A stretch of DNA of 64,000 nucleotides from assembly GCF_947496995.1 (NCBI RefSeq), contig NZ_CANMFD010000005.1:248001-312000 (forward strand). The letters run 5' to 3'. This DNA comes from an uncultured Roseibium sp. (GTDB lineage Bacteria > Pseudomonadota > Alphaproteobacteria > Rhizobiales > Stappiaceae). Each line of letters begins with the position of its first letter. Positions within the stretch are counted from its first letter, which is position 1. Shown piece after piece: positions 12,001 to 17,579 of the stretch. Position numbers and translations under genes: made by a program. The notes beneath the pieces were generated by a model that saw nothing but the letters and a program-made list of their open reading frames with translations, did no database searches and was not told the DNA's origin.

Positions 12001-12642
12001 ACCGTATTTGCGGTATTCCTTGCGGCGGTAAGCGCGTTGTTGCAGCGGCTGACCGGCCGCGAGGACATGGTGCTCGGAACGGTGTCGGAAAATCGTGAGC
12101 ATGTGGCGCTCGAGGAGATGATCGGCTGTTTCGTCAATGTGCTGCCACTTCGGATGAAGCCCGCGGCCGACTTGCCGGTCAGTGCGTTGATCTCGCAGGC
12201 CAGAGAAGTGATCACCGGAAGCCTGCGGCACGGTCATGTTCCCTTCGAGGAGATCGTTCACGACATGCAGGCAGCCGTAACGCCCGGCCGTTCGCCGCTG
12301 TTTGACATCGCAGTTACCTGGAATGAACTCGACCACACGGGTCGGACCGAATTCGCAGGCATTCCCATTACCGATCTGAGCCCCGCATCGCCGTTTGCGA
12401 AATATGACCTGCTGTTCGTTTTTTCCCCGTCAGAGTCGGGTGGCATCGCCTGCGCCATCGAATATCGAAGTGACCTCTACAGCCAATCCGACATAGAATA
12501 TCTTGCCAGTTTGCTGGATCGACTTCTGGAAGAGATGGCCGCCGCTCCGGAAAGCCCGATCATGGATCTGGGCATCGGTATCGAGGGAAATACGGTTGCC
12601 CATGGCGAAGCCGCTGACATCGTAAGCATACTGGATATCTGA
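1..12642 (+). CDS. Nonribosomal peptide synthetase, 5'-truncated by window edge (T-C-A-T-C-A-T-C-T-C-A-T-C)
   Basis: The frame is open from base 1, so the gene starts upstream; the ATG at 34 lies inside a carrier (T) domain and is not a start. Counting codons from base 1, domains are: T (GGNSL, Ser26); C (HHAIADG at nt 622); A (TSGSTG at nt 2011); T (Ser1062); C (HHAICDG, nt 3754); A (nt 5173); T (Ser2118); C (HHIIADG, nt 6916); T with no A before it (Ser2664); C (HHIVADG, nt 8548); A (nt 9937); T (Ser3706); C (HHAVADG, nt 11662). Specificity residues aligned by eye to GrsA read DAYWLGGTFK (Val-like), DAQDLGVVDK (the classical Gln code) and DILQLGVIWK (near the Gly code). All C domains keep HHxxxDG and all T domains their serine. 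The protein ends on a complete C domain, so the next A domain is on the following protein, which starts 8 nt after the stop. Family assignment is certain; substrates are inference. Confidence 0.97.
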   Translation, partial: EIWRAFLPAGVMPGPADSFFALGGNSLGAVQIVAQLRDTFGVDLGVRDLFERPSVAEMQGLLGAADETQVAQSSPAIRTGPAQLSPAQERMWLLDRVAADRSAYCICGAFWVDRPLDEARLRAALGAVAQRHEALRCAFEDTGSDTPRLNIAERIEPVLTSRAASSEAEALAHASDLAAQGFDLAKAPLWRVHIEKTGERSLLVICLHHAIADGWSVAVLMRDLSRAYEGGALAAPTGTYSEHASQRRHLLESPAGLESRSYWEDMLADAPRQIELLADRPRPAVKSYRGGTVHSRLEPDVSTALRALAERHRGTLYHVLMALSAALLHRYSGQSDLVIGSVAAGRRSKEEFDQVGCFIENFVLRLQLDPETTFAALLDQTRERLSEAQEHSHYPVEQLGQARGGTGRGGRLGLYNVIVTVEEFAGESLSFDNRPATAAELPSAVSRADLIFYLRPSSGGIDLELEFDADLFDPGTVQRMADHLGELAAAAVSTPESLLPALQFIGEEERDTVVRRFNQTDTAYPREASVVDLFRQVAGKTPEATALRHDAKGVSYGELDRWSDRIAAGLVAGHGVMPGDLVGLIAHRRPALIAAMLGVLKAGATYVPIDPDYPGDRIATLLDIARPKLTLSDTDVGQAKFAVTLKSVEADPEGVVLPELGAEMPAYVMFTSGSTGTPKGVVVPHRAIVRLVRDSDVVPLGPDDRLLLTGALSFDATTYEIWGPLLNGGCLVLADREALLDPWAVADIAAREGVTVMWLTATLFNTFADLNPGVFASLTTVLTGGERISASHVAAAMTANPSLTVVNGYGPTENTTFSATYRIETPPEPGADMPIGRPIANSTIFILDPAGAPVPIGLPGEIWVGGDGLAIGYLGREDLTEERFVCHAEFGRLYRTGDLGLWRPDGTVRYLGRSDDQLKIRGHRIEPGEIAAVLEAQEGVRQAAVIARPGPAGPELAAYIVVEGAVDLTVLRTRLVQQLPAPLVPAHLISLDSLPIDGNGKLDRRALPEPASEPSTAADAAARPVRGPANRIETEISEDWAVLLGAPVRDMDADFYMLGGHSLLAVRLINRIQGRYGPVVSLRDLFEEPTVAGLAARVIDGLAGGAPRVTSPLSALPAAENYPASAQQQRLCFLQQLDGPRPDYTVMGGYWIDGPLDVAALQSALQTVAHRHEALRTRFFTLRGEVRQRIEAEGRLTLEHRDFRKEDDPALAVVQAAQVLAAEGWNLQRGPLARACLFRTGAQRSLFLLSLHHAICDGWSMEILTREITAAYSAACTGQSADLPGLPCQPKEIAAWQSDRRDGPDGRADLAYWTTRLDGHPAQLDLYPGVSEDLDPEALFAHRSIVALDGLTEKLQTLGARHGASLFSTLAALTAATLHRLSGQTDLWIGTPVAARNLPEFEGQVGYLSDMVVLRANVDPQVSMSSLIEQTGLLVTEALSHQDVPFDEIVRELGLKRDQPPFDTIVALEDIPALPDLPGLTLSPFDAGPVGPKTGLSFTYLRGPDRVLRLQLDAHPARFTAERTSQIASAVEHLIRSAAAAQAVARLGALPLQHAAERTRLVQDFGCAPSPAVKPTATVLERFAEQVVGRGEASAVSGCDGTYSYRELDQASNAIAHSLQDRLGVKTGSLVGLALPRDSRLIAAMLGILKAGAAYVPVDPTAPAERVATILTDADCAAVICDRSAPDDCWGFAERMLSTDDLCDRSETAPDVQVRPDDLAYVIFTSGSTGRPKGVMIEHGSVSALVEALEREVYAGLKGVQTVALVAPPIFDASVQQIFAALCGGHRLVVVDAETHRDGRDLIELFASEGVSVSDATPSLLSLLLNLGFAQSEDLALRHILVGGEALPARLAQAVLNAPSCPQLKLTNVYGPTECTVDCSAHTLTSADMKEAGLVSIGRPLGAARLLVLDSAGEPAPIGSPGEIHVGGPGLARGYLDPSLTEERFIRHAEFGRLYRTGDMGAWDSDGSLHFLGRHDDQIKLRGYRIELAEIDAGLNRIPGVRRAASILSGQGETAKIIGFVESVQEAGSDLRAAAAGILPDYMVPSEIVRIDSLPSTPSGKVDRRALAALHVPTRRTGSAVRHPNTPRERSILEIWSHVLDRPADDMTADFFACGGHSLAAARLIGLVEETFGVTVSLRAFFDQPTPEGLCALIDVAPDADVNSADPPPEPESGAFNLSPAQYRLWAIDQMHEESPGYAMPAAWRVCGRFDPEALRRAVETVAARHEALRTRFEMQEGQPVQVIDAVANVDFTAEAVLSDGDPMDEALARCALEVARPFDLENGPLLRVRLWTIGENEHVLFVNLHHIIADGHSLDILASELWPVYAAMADGRVPDPVPPAPQYRAHMARTQVRASSPKAQSDLRYWQEVLTPLPEPLDLPADRARPAVRNQSGASLDLTAGESMRKALAAAAYLHGTTPFSILTALSAYALHALSGQNDLILGIPVEGRPDRGGRMVIGLCAETVPLRVTLDPEATFAALVKQVRSGLANALDRLDCPLDRIVDALKPPSRPDRSMLFDAMVSYRVSEAMVVPGGLELEPLPLPVQGSQLDLALLFAETSGSLTLSLQYDDALFDTARVEGVGQYVLSLLETCTGLTDLPLQALPKPDPHLLSRAGENTPGQVGTPAGEPAGGSDRMLDLWREVLGHPALGPDDDFFAAGGHSLTAARLVQRVYGDFGAKLRLNDVMRNPTAAALAGYVANQAPETTGRVKRLPKAADYALSPAQRRFWVLEQLEGQQGYGLLSGMAELEGPLDEAAFAMAVRALCKRHEALRTVITTDPQGEPRQKILDTGSPLATMDFSGSKSPEADAEVWFAPLLARPFDLETEPLFRIGLARTGPESHVLGFCLHHIVADGWSMDVLIRDLSALYAAAKKTGPRPATLQRQFRDCAAHQAERADAPEDLDYWRDKLAGPPPRLDLPTDRPRPKRQDIRGAMASFKLDAVRTAGLQSLAADRHLTLFAVLTAVFQTLLYRYSGQEDLTIGTPVAGREHPDYGDQVGLFLNQLALRVTVDPQAGFDDLLQTTGATISEALDHQNTPFDRIMEALDLPRDISRSILFDAMIVMQDPDHSRLSLGDVSVIRRTQAAAVAKTDLTLIIEPEDDAIAVHFEYATALFDRDSIERMIAAFGQVIDAVTADPAGPLGALEITCEEERQTLLDWGGLPSNLHPAKGTILDAVAECVDRTPEAPATSDRIRTLSYETLAGLSDHLAGQLIQLGIEPGARVGVELPRDARLPVALLGVLKAGAAFVPLDPALPEERREVLIEDAGCALVLTDVSRGKLRQKLTALLDAPRSDVTLPKIDAQMLAYVLFTSGSTGNPKGVMIEHGALAEFCRSLPDVFGLGSEDRVAALTNISFDISILELLGTLTFGACVLAINAEDAREPDCTLQALAEHKVTVLQATPTRLALLLDMDASCGTQVFAPGAALHTVLTGGEALPAPLRERLGALDHLTVYEVYGPTETTIWSCARRITETSRADLGRPLPGEGVAVLSQEGALQPIGAPGEIVLFGAGLARGYLDDRERTAQAFPERLRPVAGRLYRTGDQARWRADGRLEFLGRTDGQIKLRGNRIEIGEVEAALSAQPGIRHAVVELRGVDAEAMLVAHVTGDTVEPQVILSALRTKLPAAAVPGQIVAHEQLPLLPSGKIDRRALSLICLPGIADTGTASAEVSFNQLEAEIAAVFATLLKTPVVDPDASFFDMGGQSLLAARAVRQLRDRLGCKVDLGDLFALPSVRALGEALRLRGLADRPPLVASPSPDACLLTHAQRRIWTAQQLSKESAAYVIHAALRFNGTVRIRALKKAFSAVVARHGALRTAFLTGIEGPRQVIHDDVPFTLVRSRADDEDMLAKLLNEDAAQPFDLTQAPLFRARLIDVKKSRSVLSVSLHHAVADGRSLELLMSDLEAAYSAAIDGRDCTLPVQDIQFTDYARWERQLLEAPSIEADRDYWRKTLSSLSAPFDLPFASVRPPRQTTRGETYRKDFDAVQAKALRELAARQSATVFAVFLAAVSALLQRLTGREDMVLGTVSENREHVALEEMIGCFVNVLPLRMKPAADLPVSALISQAREVITGSLRHGHVPFEEIVHDMQAAVTPGRSPLFDIAVTWNELDHTGRTEFAGIPITDLSPASPFAKYDLLFVFSPSESGGIACAIEYRSDLYSQSDIEYLASLLDRLLEEMAAAPESPIMDLGIGIEGNTVAHGEAADIVSILDI

Positions 12643-12649
12643 GAATTTC

Positions 12650-15600
12650 ATGACCTTGTCCCAAACCCGCACAACCGATGTCGCCGAAGCCGGTCAGTAC
12701 ACGGCCCGCAGCTATCAGGGACATCGCAGCTTCTGGCAGGGCTGCGCCGAAGAGGTTGAGACACCTTTCCATCTGTCCGGCCTCCAGGGTTTTGCGTCCC
12801 TTGGTGCTGGTGGCGGGTCTTACGAGGTTGGTCTGGGCCTGGAGGCGGGCGCCGTGCTTGCGCGGATCTCCAAGGGTGCTCCGCTTCCGGAGTTCGTCGT
12901 CATCACGGCTGCCTTGAGCCTCGCCCTTTGCACGCATCTGGAAGACGACCATATCGTTTTGTGGACGCCGGCGCTTGCATCGGCTGAGGCCCTTCCGGCC
13001 GGTCACGAAACCGTGCCTCTGGTGCTGCCTTCCCTGCGGACCGGCACGGTGCGTGAATTTCTGGGTTCGGTGAATACCCGTATTACCGAGGCCTATCGCC
13101 ATCAGGACTGGCCAATCGAAACGTTTCTGCCCAATTTTGCGGGTCTGTCGAGCGACGTGCTTCTGGTTGACACCGTCAATCATGTGCCGCTGTTGAGGCG
13201 CAGCAAGGCAGCGCTTCTGGCCGAGATCGTCAGGGATGACGGGATAAGGCTGCGCCTGTCCAGTCCGGCCGGGACACTTCCCGATTTCTATCTGCGGGCG
13301 TTGGCAGATCTGACCGTGCATCTGCTTTGCCAGTTCGCGGATACTGGGGCTTCCCTTGCCTCTCTTGATCTTGTCTCGGATCATGAGAAGGCCAGAGCCA
13401 TCGCTGACGGTCCAGAATCGGCCGGGTCGCCGATGGACACCATTGTGAGCCTGTTTACCGACGCTGTTGCCACGCACGGCCGGAACGCTGCTTTGATCAC
13501 GGCTGGGGAAAGCGTCAGCTACGATGCCCTGGCGGCGCGCGCCGGCGGTGTCCGGGCACGTCTGCATGAACTTGGCGTACAGCCCGGTGATGTGGTTGGC
13601 CTGTTTGTCGATCGCACTCCGGACTGGATTGCGGGACTGATCGGCATCATGGCGCATGGAGCCGTCTATCTGCCGCTCGATCCGGAGCAACCGGAGACAC
13701 GAACAGCCGCCATACTGGACCAGGCGCGGCCCATGCAGCTGTTGGCGGCAGGGACTGTACCGGAGGCGTTTTCCGACCGGGTGCTGCAGATAAGCGCTAT
13801 CCCACCGGTGGTTTGTGATCTCAACGCAGATGGACCGGGGCCGGACGACTTAGCCTATCTGCTGTTCACTTCCGGCTCGACGGGCACACCCAAGGGCGTC
13901 AAGGTCGCCCATCACGGGTTTACCGTCATGATCCGGGACCAGATCCGGCGCCTCGAAAACAGTCCGGCGGATACGGTCGCACAGATCGCGGCGGCGACTT
14001 TCGATGCGTCGCTCTCCGAGATTTTCATGGCGCTGCTTGCCGGTGCGAAGCTCGCCCTGTTTCCGGCTGAGACATTGCGGATGCCCGACCGGTTGCGGGA
14101 GATCTTTGCGCGGCATGAGGTGACAGTGGCCACCTTCACGCCCCGCCTTCTGGAAACGCTGAACGGTGCCCCGCTGCCGACCCTGCGCGCCCTCTTGACG
14201 GCGGGAGATGCGGCTCCGCCCGCGCTGATCGGACGCTATGCCAGGGATTGCACGGTGTTCAATGCCTACGGTCCCACGGAGTGCTCGGTCTGCGCGACGA
14301 TGTACAAGGTGCAGTCCGGAGATGAGGCGGGCGGTGTCCTTCCCATCGGACACCCCATTGCCGGAAACAAGGTGGAAGTGCGTGACGCGGCCGGGCGTCC
14401 CCTGCCTGCCGGACTGCCGGGCGAGATCGTGATGTCGGGTCCGGGTGTCGCCCGCGGGTATCTTGGCCGCGATACTGGTGAGCCACCCTTCGGACGGAAT
14501 GAGGAGACGGGTGAACGGGCCTATGCCACCGGAGATTACGGTATCCATGATGCCGGTGGCGCTCTTGTCTATCTGGGCCGACGCGACGGGCAGATCAAAT
14601 TGCGGGGCTATCGCGTCGAGCGGGGAGAAATCGAAGCGGCACTTTCGGCGCATCCTTCCGTAGCTCAGGCCCATGTGCCGGTTCCGAAAGAAGGCCAGCC
14701 GCTTCTGGCTTATGCCGTCCGTCGCGACCCGGTGGAGGTCTGGCCTTCCATTGCTGAATTCTTTGTCTATGACACCCTCGCCTATGGCGCCATGGCGGGC
14801 GATACGCGGCGCAACCTCAGTTATCGCGCCGCGATGGCACGTCAGGTCGCGGGCAAGGTCGTTCTGGAAATCGGTCCGGGTGCGGAAGCGGTTCTGACGC
14901 GCATGTGCGTGGAGGCCGGGGCACGCAAGGTCTATTCGGTCGAGATCGATCCTGTCACGGCGGACAAGGCGCGGGCGCGTATCCAGGCAGCGGGAATGCA
15001 GGACCGGGTCGAGATCATCACCGGTGACATCATGTCGGTGGCGCTGCCCGAGCTTGCCGATATCCTTGTGGCGGAGATCGTCGGCAGTATCGGCGGATCG
15101 GAGGCCGCAGCCTATCTGGTCAACCACGCCCATGGCCTGATGCGGACGCCGCAATGCCAGATCCCGTCACGCAGCGTGACACGGCTTGCTGGCGTCGATC
15201 TCTCCGGATTGATCGAGGGACCGGGATTTGCGCCGGCCGCTGCCGCGTATGTCGAGCGCATTTTCGAGCAGGTCGGACGCCCGTTCGACTTGCGTCTCTG
15301 CCTTAAAAACCTGCCGCATGACCGGCTTCTGACAAGCCATGACGTTCTGGAAGATCTCAACTTCCGCAGGCCCATGGATCTGGAAAACGAGCATCGGATA
15401 CGGCTTGAGGTAAATGCTCCAGGGCGCATCGACGGCTTGCTCGCCTGGCTTCATCTGATCGTGGATGCGGACCATCCCGACGAGGCCGTGGACATTCTGG
15501 AAAACCCTTCCAGCTGGCTCCCTGTGATCCTGCCTCTCGACACTCCTCTGGAAGACCTTAAAGCCGGAGAGGTGCTTGAAGGGACAGTCACGCGCACCGT

Positions 15601-17527
15601 TTCGGCGAACGGCAGAAATCCGGATTTTGTGATTGAGGGGATCTGCCGTCGTATCGACGGGACGAGCGAGCATTTCAGCTGCGCCGCGCCGCATGCCGCT
15701 GACGGTTTCCGTCAGACGCCTTTGCACCGGAAGGTCTTCGGGTCCGGATCGGCGGTGCCTACCGCGCCGGCCTCGGGCCCGACCGAGTTGCGCGACTGGC
15801 TTGCCGCCTGTCTGCCGGACTACATGCTTCCGGCGGAAGTCATCCCGCTCGACCGTCTCCCGCTGACTCCCAGCGGCAAGGTCGATACGGTTGCCCTGCC
15901 GCGTCCCGCCGTTCAGGCATATGTCGCTCCCCGCAACGCGCTGGAAACCGCGATCCTTTCGGTTTGGCAGAGTGTACTTGGAGCCACGGAGATCGGCGTG
16001 ACCTCCGATTTCTTCTCCGCCGGTGGCGACTCGATATCAGCCATCCAGATCGCATCGCGCCTGGGGAGTGAAGGCATCGTCACGACTGCCGCCGATATTC
16101 TGAGCGAAAGCACCGTCGAACGTCTGGCGCAGATCGTCACGCGCAGCAACGATGCCTCCGGGGTGGATCAGGGTCGCGTAACCGGCCGGATGCCCGCATT
16201 GCCTGCCCAGAAATGGTTCTTCTCGTCTTTCAAAGATCATCGCGGTCATTTCAATCAGGCAATGCGCCTGCGCCTGCAGGGGCGCGCGGACTGGGCGGCG
16301 GTCGAGGCCGCGCTGGCGGCGCTGGCCGAACATCACGACGCGCTGAGAAGCCGCTTCGATCCTGCCGAACCTTTGCCGCAGATCGAACTCGCCGATGTTG
16401 TAGGGCCCGTGCCGCTCGCGGAAATCACGCCGGATGATGCCGATGCCGAGACGGCACTGGCCGACTTGCAGGAAAGTCTGAACCCCGGAGCAGGGCAGGT
16501 AATGGCTGCCCTGCTGCTGCGCGGATCGACAGCGGACGACCTTGTCATCTGTGTGCATCACGTGGTCGTGGATTGGGTCTCCTGGGGAATCCTCATCGCG
16601 GATTTCGAACGCGCCTATCGTGCGGCGAACTCCGGCAATCCTATCGGATTCGATGCCAAAACCGAGCCGGTCAGCGCATGGGCGAACGATGTCGAAGAGG
16701 CAGTTCCCGGGCTTGCGAAGGAAACCGGCGCTTTCTGGCGCGACATGGTGGTGCGCCCGGCACGCGCGCTCTCTCCGGGCGAGCCCGGTCTTTATCGCGA
16801 CAGCGAGAGCCTTGCATTCGCGTTGCCCGCCGATCTTGCGCTCGCCGTCACCGGTCCGGCGAACGAGGCCTATTCGACCCGCCCGCAGGAACTGGTCCTG
16901 ACCGGGCTTGTCCAGGCTCTCGACCGGGTGTGGTCACCAGGCGGGACGATGTTGCTTCTGGAGGGCCATGGCCGCGAACCGGCACTCAGCCCGCGCAATG
17001 TTTCGCGCACGGTCGGGTGGTTCACGATGCTTTACCCGGTGGTTCTCCCCGAGGCTGAAGGAGAAGCCGATCAACGGATCAAGGCGGTCAAGGAAACCCT
17101 GCGCTCTGTGCCGGACAATGGCGCCAGCTATCTGCCGGTTGCGCTCGCAAGCGATGCGGATCCTGTGTTTTCCAGTCTCGCGCCACAGGTGAGTTTCAAT
17201 TTCCTCGGCGGCGGATCAGGGGCGAACGAGGGAGCCTGGTCGGTCGTGGACGCACCCATCGGTCCGGTTGTGGCGGGGGAACATCGCCGTGTCTGTCCCA
17301 TCGATATCGCCGTGGTTGCCCATGGCCCGGAAGTCGTGCTGACCCTGACGTGGAACGGCAAGGCAATCGAAGAGGCGAAGATCAGACGCCTCGCCGAAGA
17401 AATCGAGGCCGACCTTCGCCGCCTCTGCGACCACTGCCAGGCGCTGGGCCGGACCGAGCTCACGGCATCGGACGTTGCCATGTCGGGCCTGTCGCAGGAC
17501 GAGCTCGAGGCGTTGCTGGACGAATGA
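12650..17527 (+). CDS. Nonribosomal peptide synthetase: C-remnant, A interrupted by PRMT-like methyltransferase, T, E
   Basis: 1625 residues. Residues ~15-245 resemble the C-terminal lobe of a condensation domain but lack the HHxxxDG half. The A domain core (~265-690) has TSGSTG near nt 13867 and code residues DASTLAAVC, close to Tyr/Phe codes. Between the A8-like region and the A10 motif (SGKVD, nt ~15872) sits a ~330-residue methyltransferase (~700-1030). It has a class I SAM motif (VLEIGPG, from residue 738), two glutamates nine residues apart (Glu809, Glu818) like the double-E loop of protein arginine methyltransferases, and a following beta-barrel-like part. The T domain has GGDS (Ser1128). 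The last domain is an epimerase, with HHxxxDxxSW from His1303 and an E-type VSRTVGWFT segment. The likely job is to activate an aromatic residue, methylate it and epimerise it. Start ATG is 8 nt after the previous stop; its ribosome site is weak. Confidence 0.95.
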   Translation: MTLSQTRTTDVAEAGQYTARSYQGHRSFWQGCAEEVETPFHLSGLQGFASLGAGGGSYEVGLGLEAGAVLARISKGAPLPEFVVITAALSLALCTHLEDDHIVLWTPALASAEALPAGHETVPLVLPSLRTGTVREFLGSVNTRITEAYRHQDWPIETFLPNFAGLSSDVLLVDTVNHVPLLRRSKAALLAEIVRDDGIRLRLSSPAGTLPDFYLRALADLTVHLLCQFADTGASLASLDLVSDHEKARAIADGPESAGSPMDTIVSLFTDAVATHGRNAALITAGESVSYDALAARAGGVRARLHELGVQPGDVVGLFVDRTPDWIAGLIGIMAHGAVYLPLDPEQPETRTAAILDQARPMQLLAAGTVPEAFSDRVLQISAIPPVVCDLNADGPGPDDLAYLLFTSGSTGTPKGVKVAHHGFTVMIRDQIRRLENSPADTVAQIAAATFDASLSEIFMALLAGAKLALFPAETLRMPDRLREIFARHEVTVATFTPRLLETLNGAPLPTLRALLTAGDAAPPALIGRYARDCTVFNAYGPTECSVCATMYKVQSGDEAGGVLPIGHPIAGNKVEVRDAAGRPLPAGLPGEIVMSGPGVARGYLGRDTGEPPFGRNEETGERAYATGDYGIHDAGGALVYLGRRDGQIKLRGYRVERGEIEAALSAHPSVAQAHVPVPKEGQPLLAYAVRRDPVEVWPSIAEFFVYDTLAYGAMAGDTRRNLSYRAAMARQVAGKVVLEIGPGAEAVLTRMCVEAGARKVYSVEIDPVTADKARARIQAAGMQDRVEIITGDIMSVALPELADILVAEIVGSIGGSEAAAYLVNHAHGLMRTPQCQIPSRSVTRLAGVDLSGLIEGPGFAPAAAAYVERIFEQVGRPFDLRLCLKNLPHDRLLTSHDVLEDLNFRRPMDLENEHRIRLEVNAPGRIDGLLAWLHLIVDADHPDEAVDILENPSSWLPVILPLDTPLEDLKAGEVLEGTVTRTVSANGRNPDFVIEGICRRIDGTSEHFSCAAPHAADGFRQTPLHRKVFGSGSAVPTAPASGPTELRDWLAACLPDYMLPAEVIPLDRLPLTPSGKVDTVALPRPAVQAYVAPRNALETAILSVWQSVLGATEIGVTSDFFSAGGDSISAIQIASRLGSEGIVTTAADILSESTVERLAQIVTRSNDASGVDQGRVTGRMPALPAQKWFFSSFKDHRGHFNQAMRLRLQGRADWAAVEAALAALAEHHDALRSRFDPAEPLPQIELADVVGPVPLAEITPDDADAETALADLQESLNPGAGQVMAALLLRGSTADDLVICVHHVVVDWVSWGILIADFERAYRAANSGNPIGFDAKTEPVSAWANDVEEAVPGLAKETGAFWRDMVVRPARALSPGEPGLYRDSESLAFALPADLALAVTGPANEAYSTRPQELVLTGLVQALDRVWSPGGTMLLLEGHGREPALSPRNVSRTVGWFTMLYPVVLPEAEGEADQRIKAVKETLRSVPDNGASYLPVALASDADPVFSSLAPQVSFNFLGGGSGANEGAWSVVDAPIGPVVAGEHRRVCPIDIAVVAHGPEVVLTLTWNGKAIEEAKIRRLAEEIEADLRRLCDHCQALGRTELTASDVAMSGLSQDELEALLDE

Positions 17528-17563
17528 GACCAGAGCCCAAACTGCTTTTTGCTTCTGCTTTCC

Positions 17564-17573
17564 GGGAGGAGGG
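17564..17573 (+). promoter_or_regulatory. Ribosome binding site that sets the start of the third NRPS gene
   Basis: GGGAGGAGGG lies 6 nt before the ATG at 17580. The open frame extends upstream to an ATG at 17475 inside the previous gene, but that extension (35 residues, Cys/Arg-rich) has no NRPS similarity. The protein from 17580 begins directly with a typical C-domain start (IYPLSPMQ), so 17580 is the start. Confidence 0.8.
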
Positions 17574-17579
17574 CGCAGC

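Noticed and set aside
17475-17579. Upstream extension of the third NRPS gene to an ATG at 17475
   Set aside because: The extension overlaps the previous gene, is Cys/Arg-rich, and a strong ribosome site sits just before the ATG at 17580.
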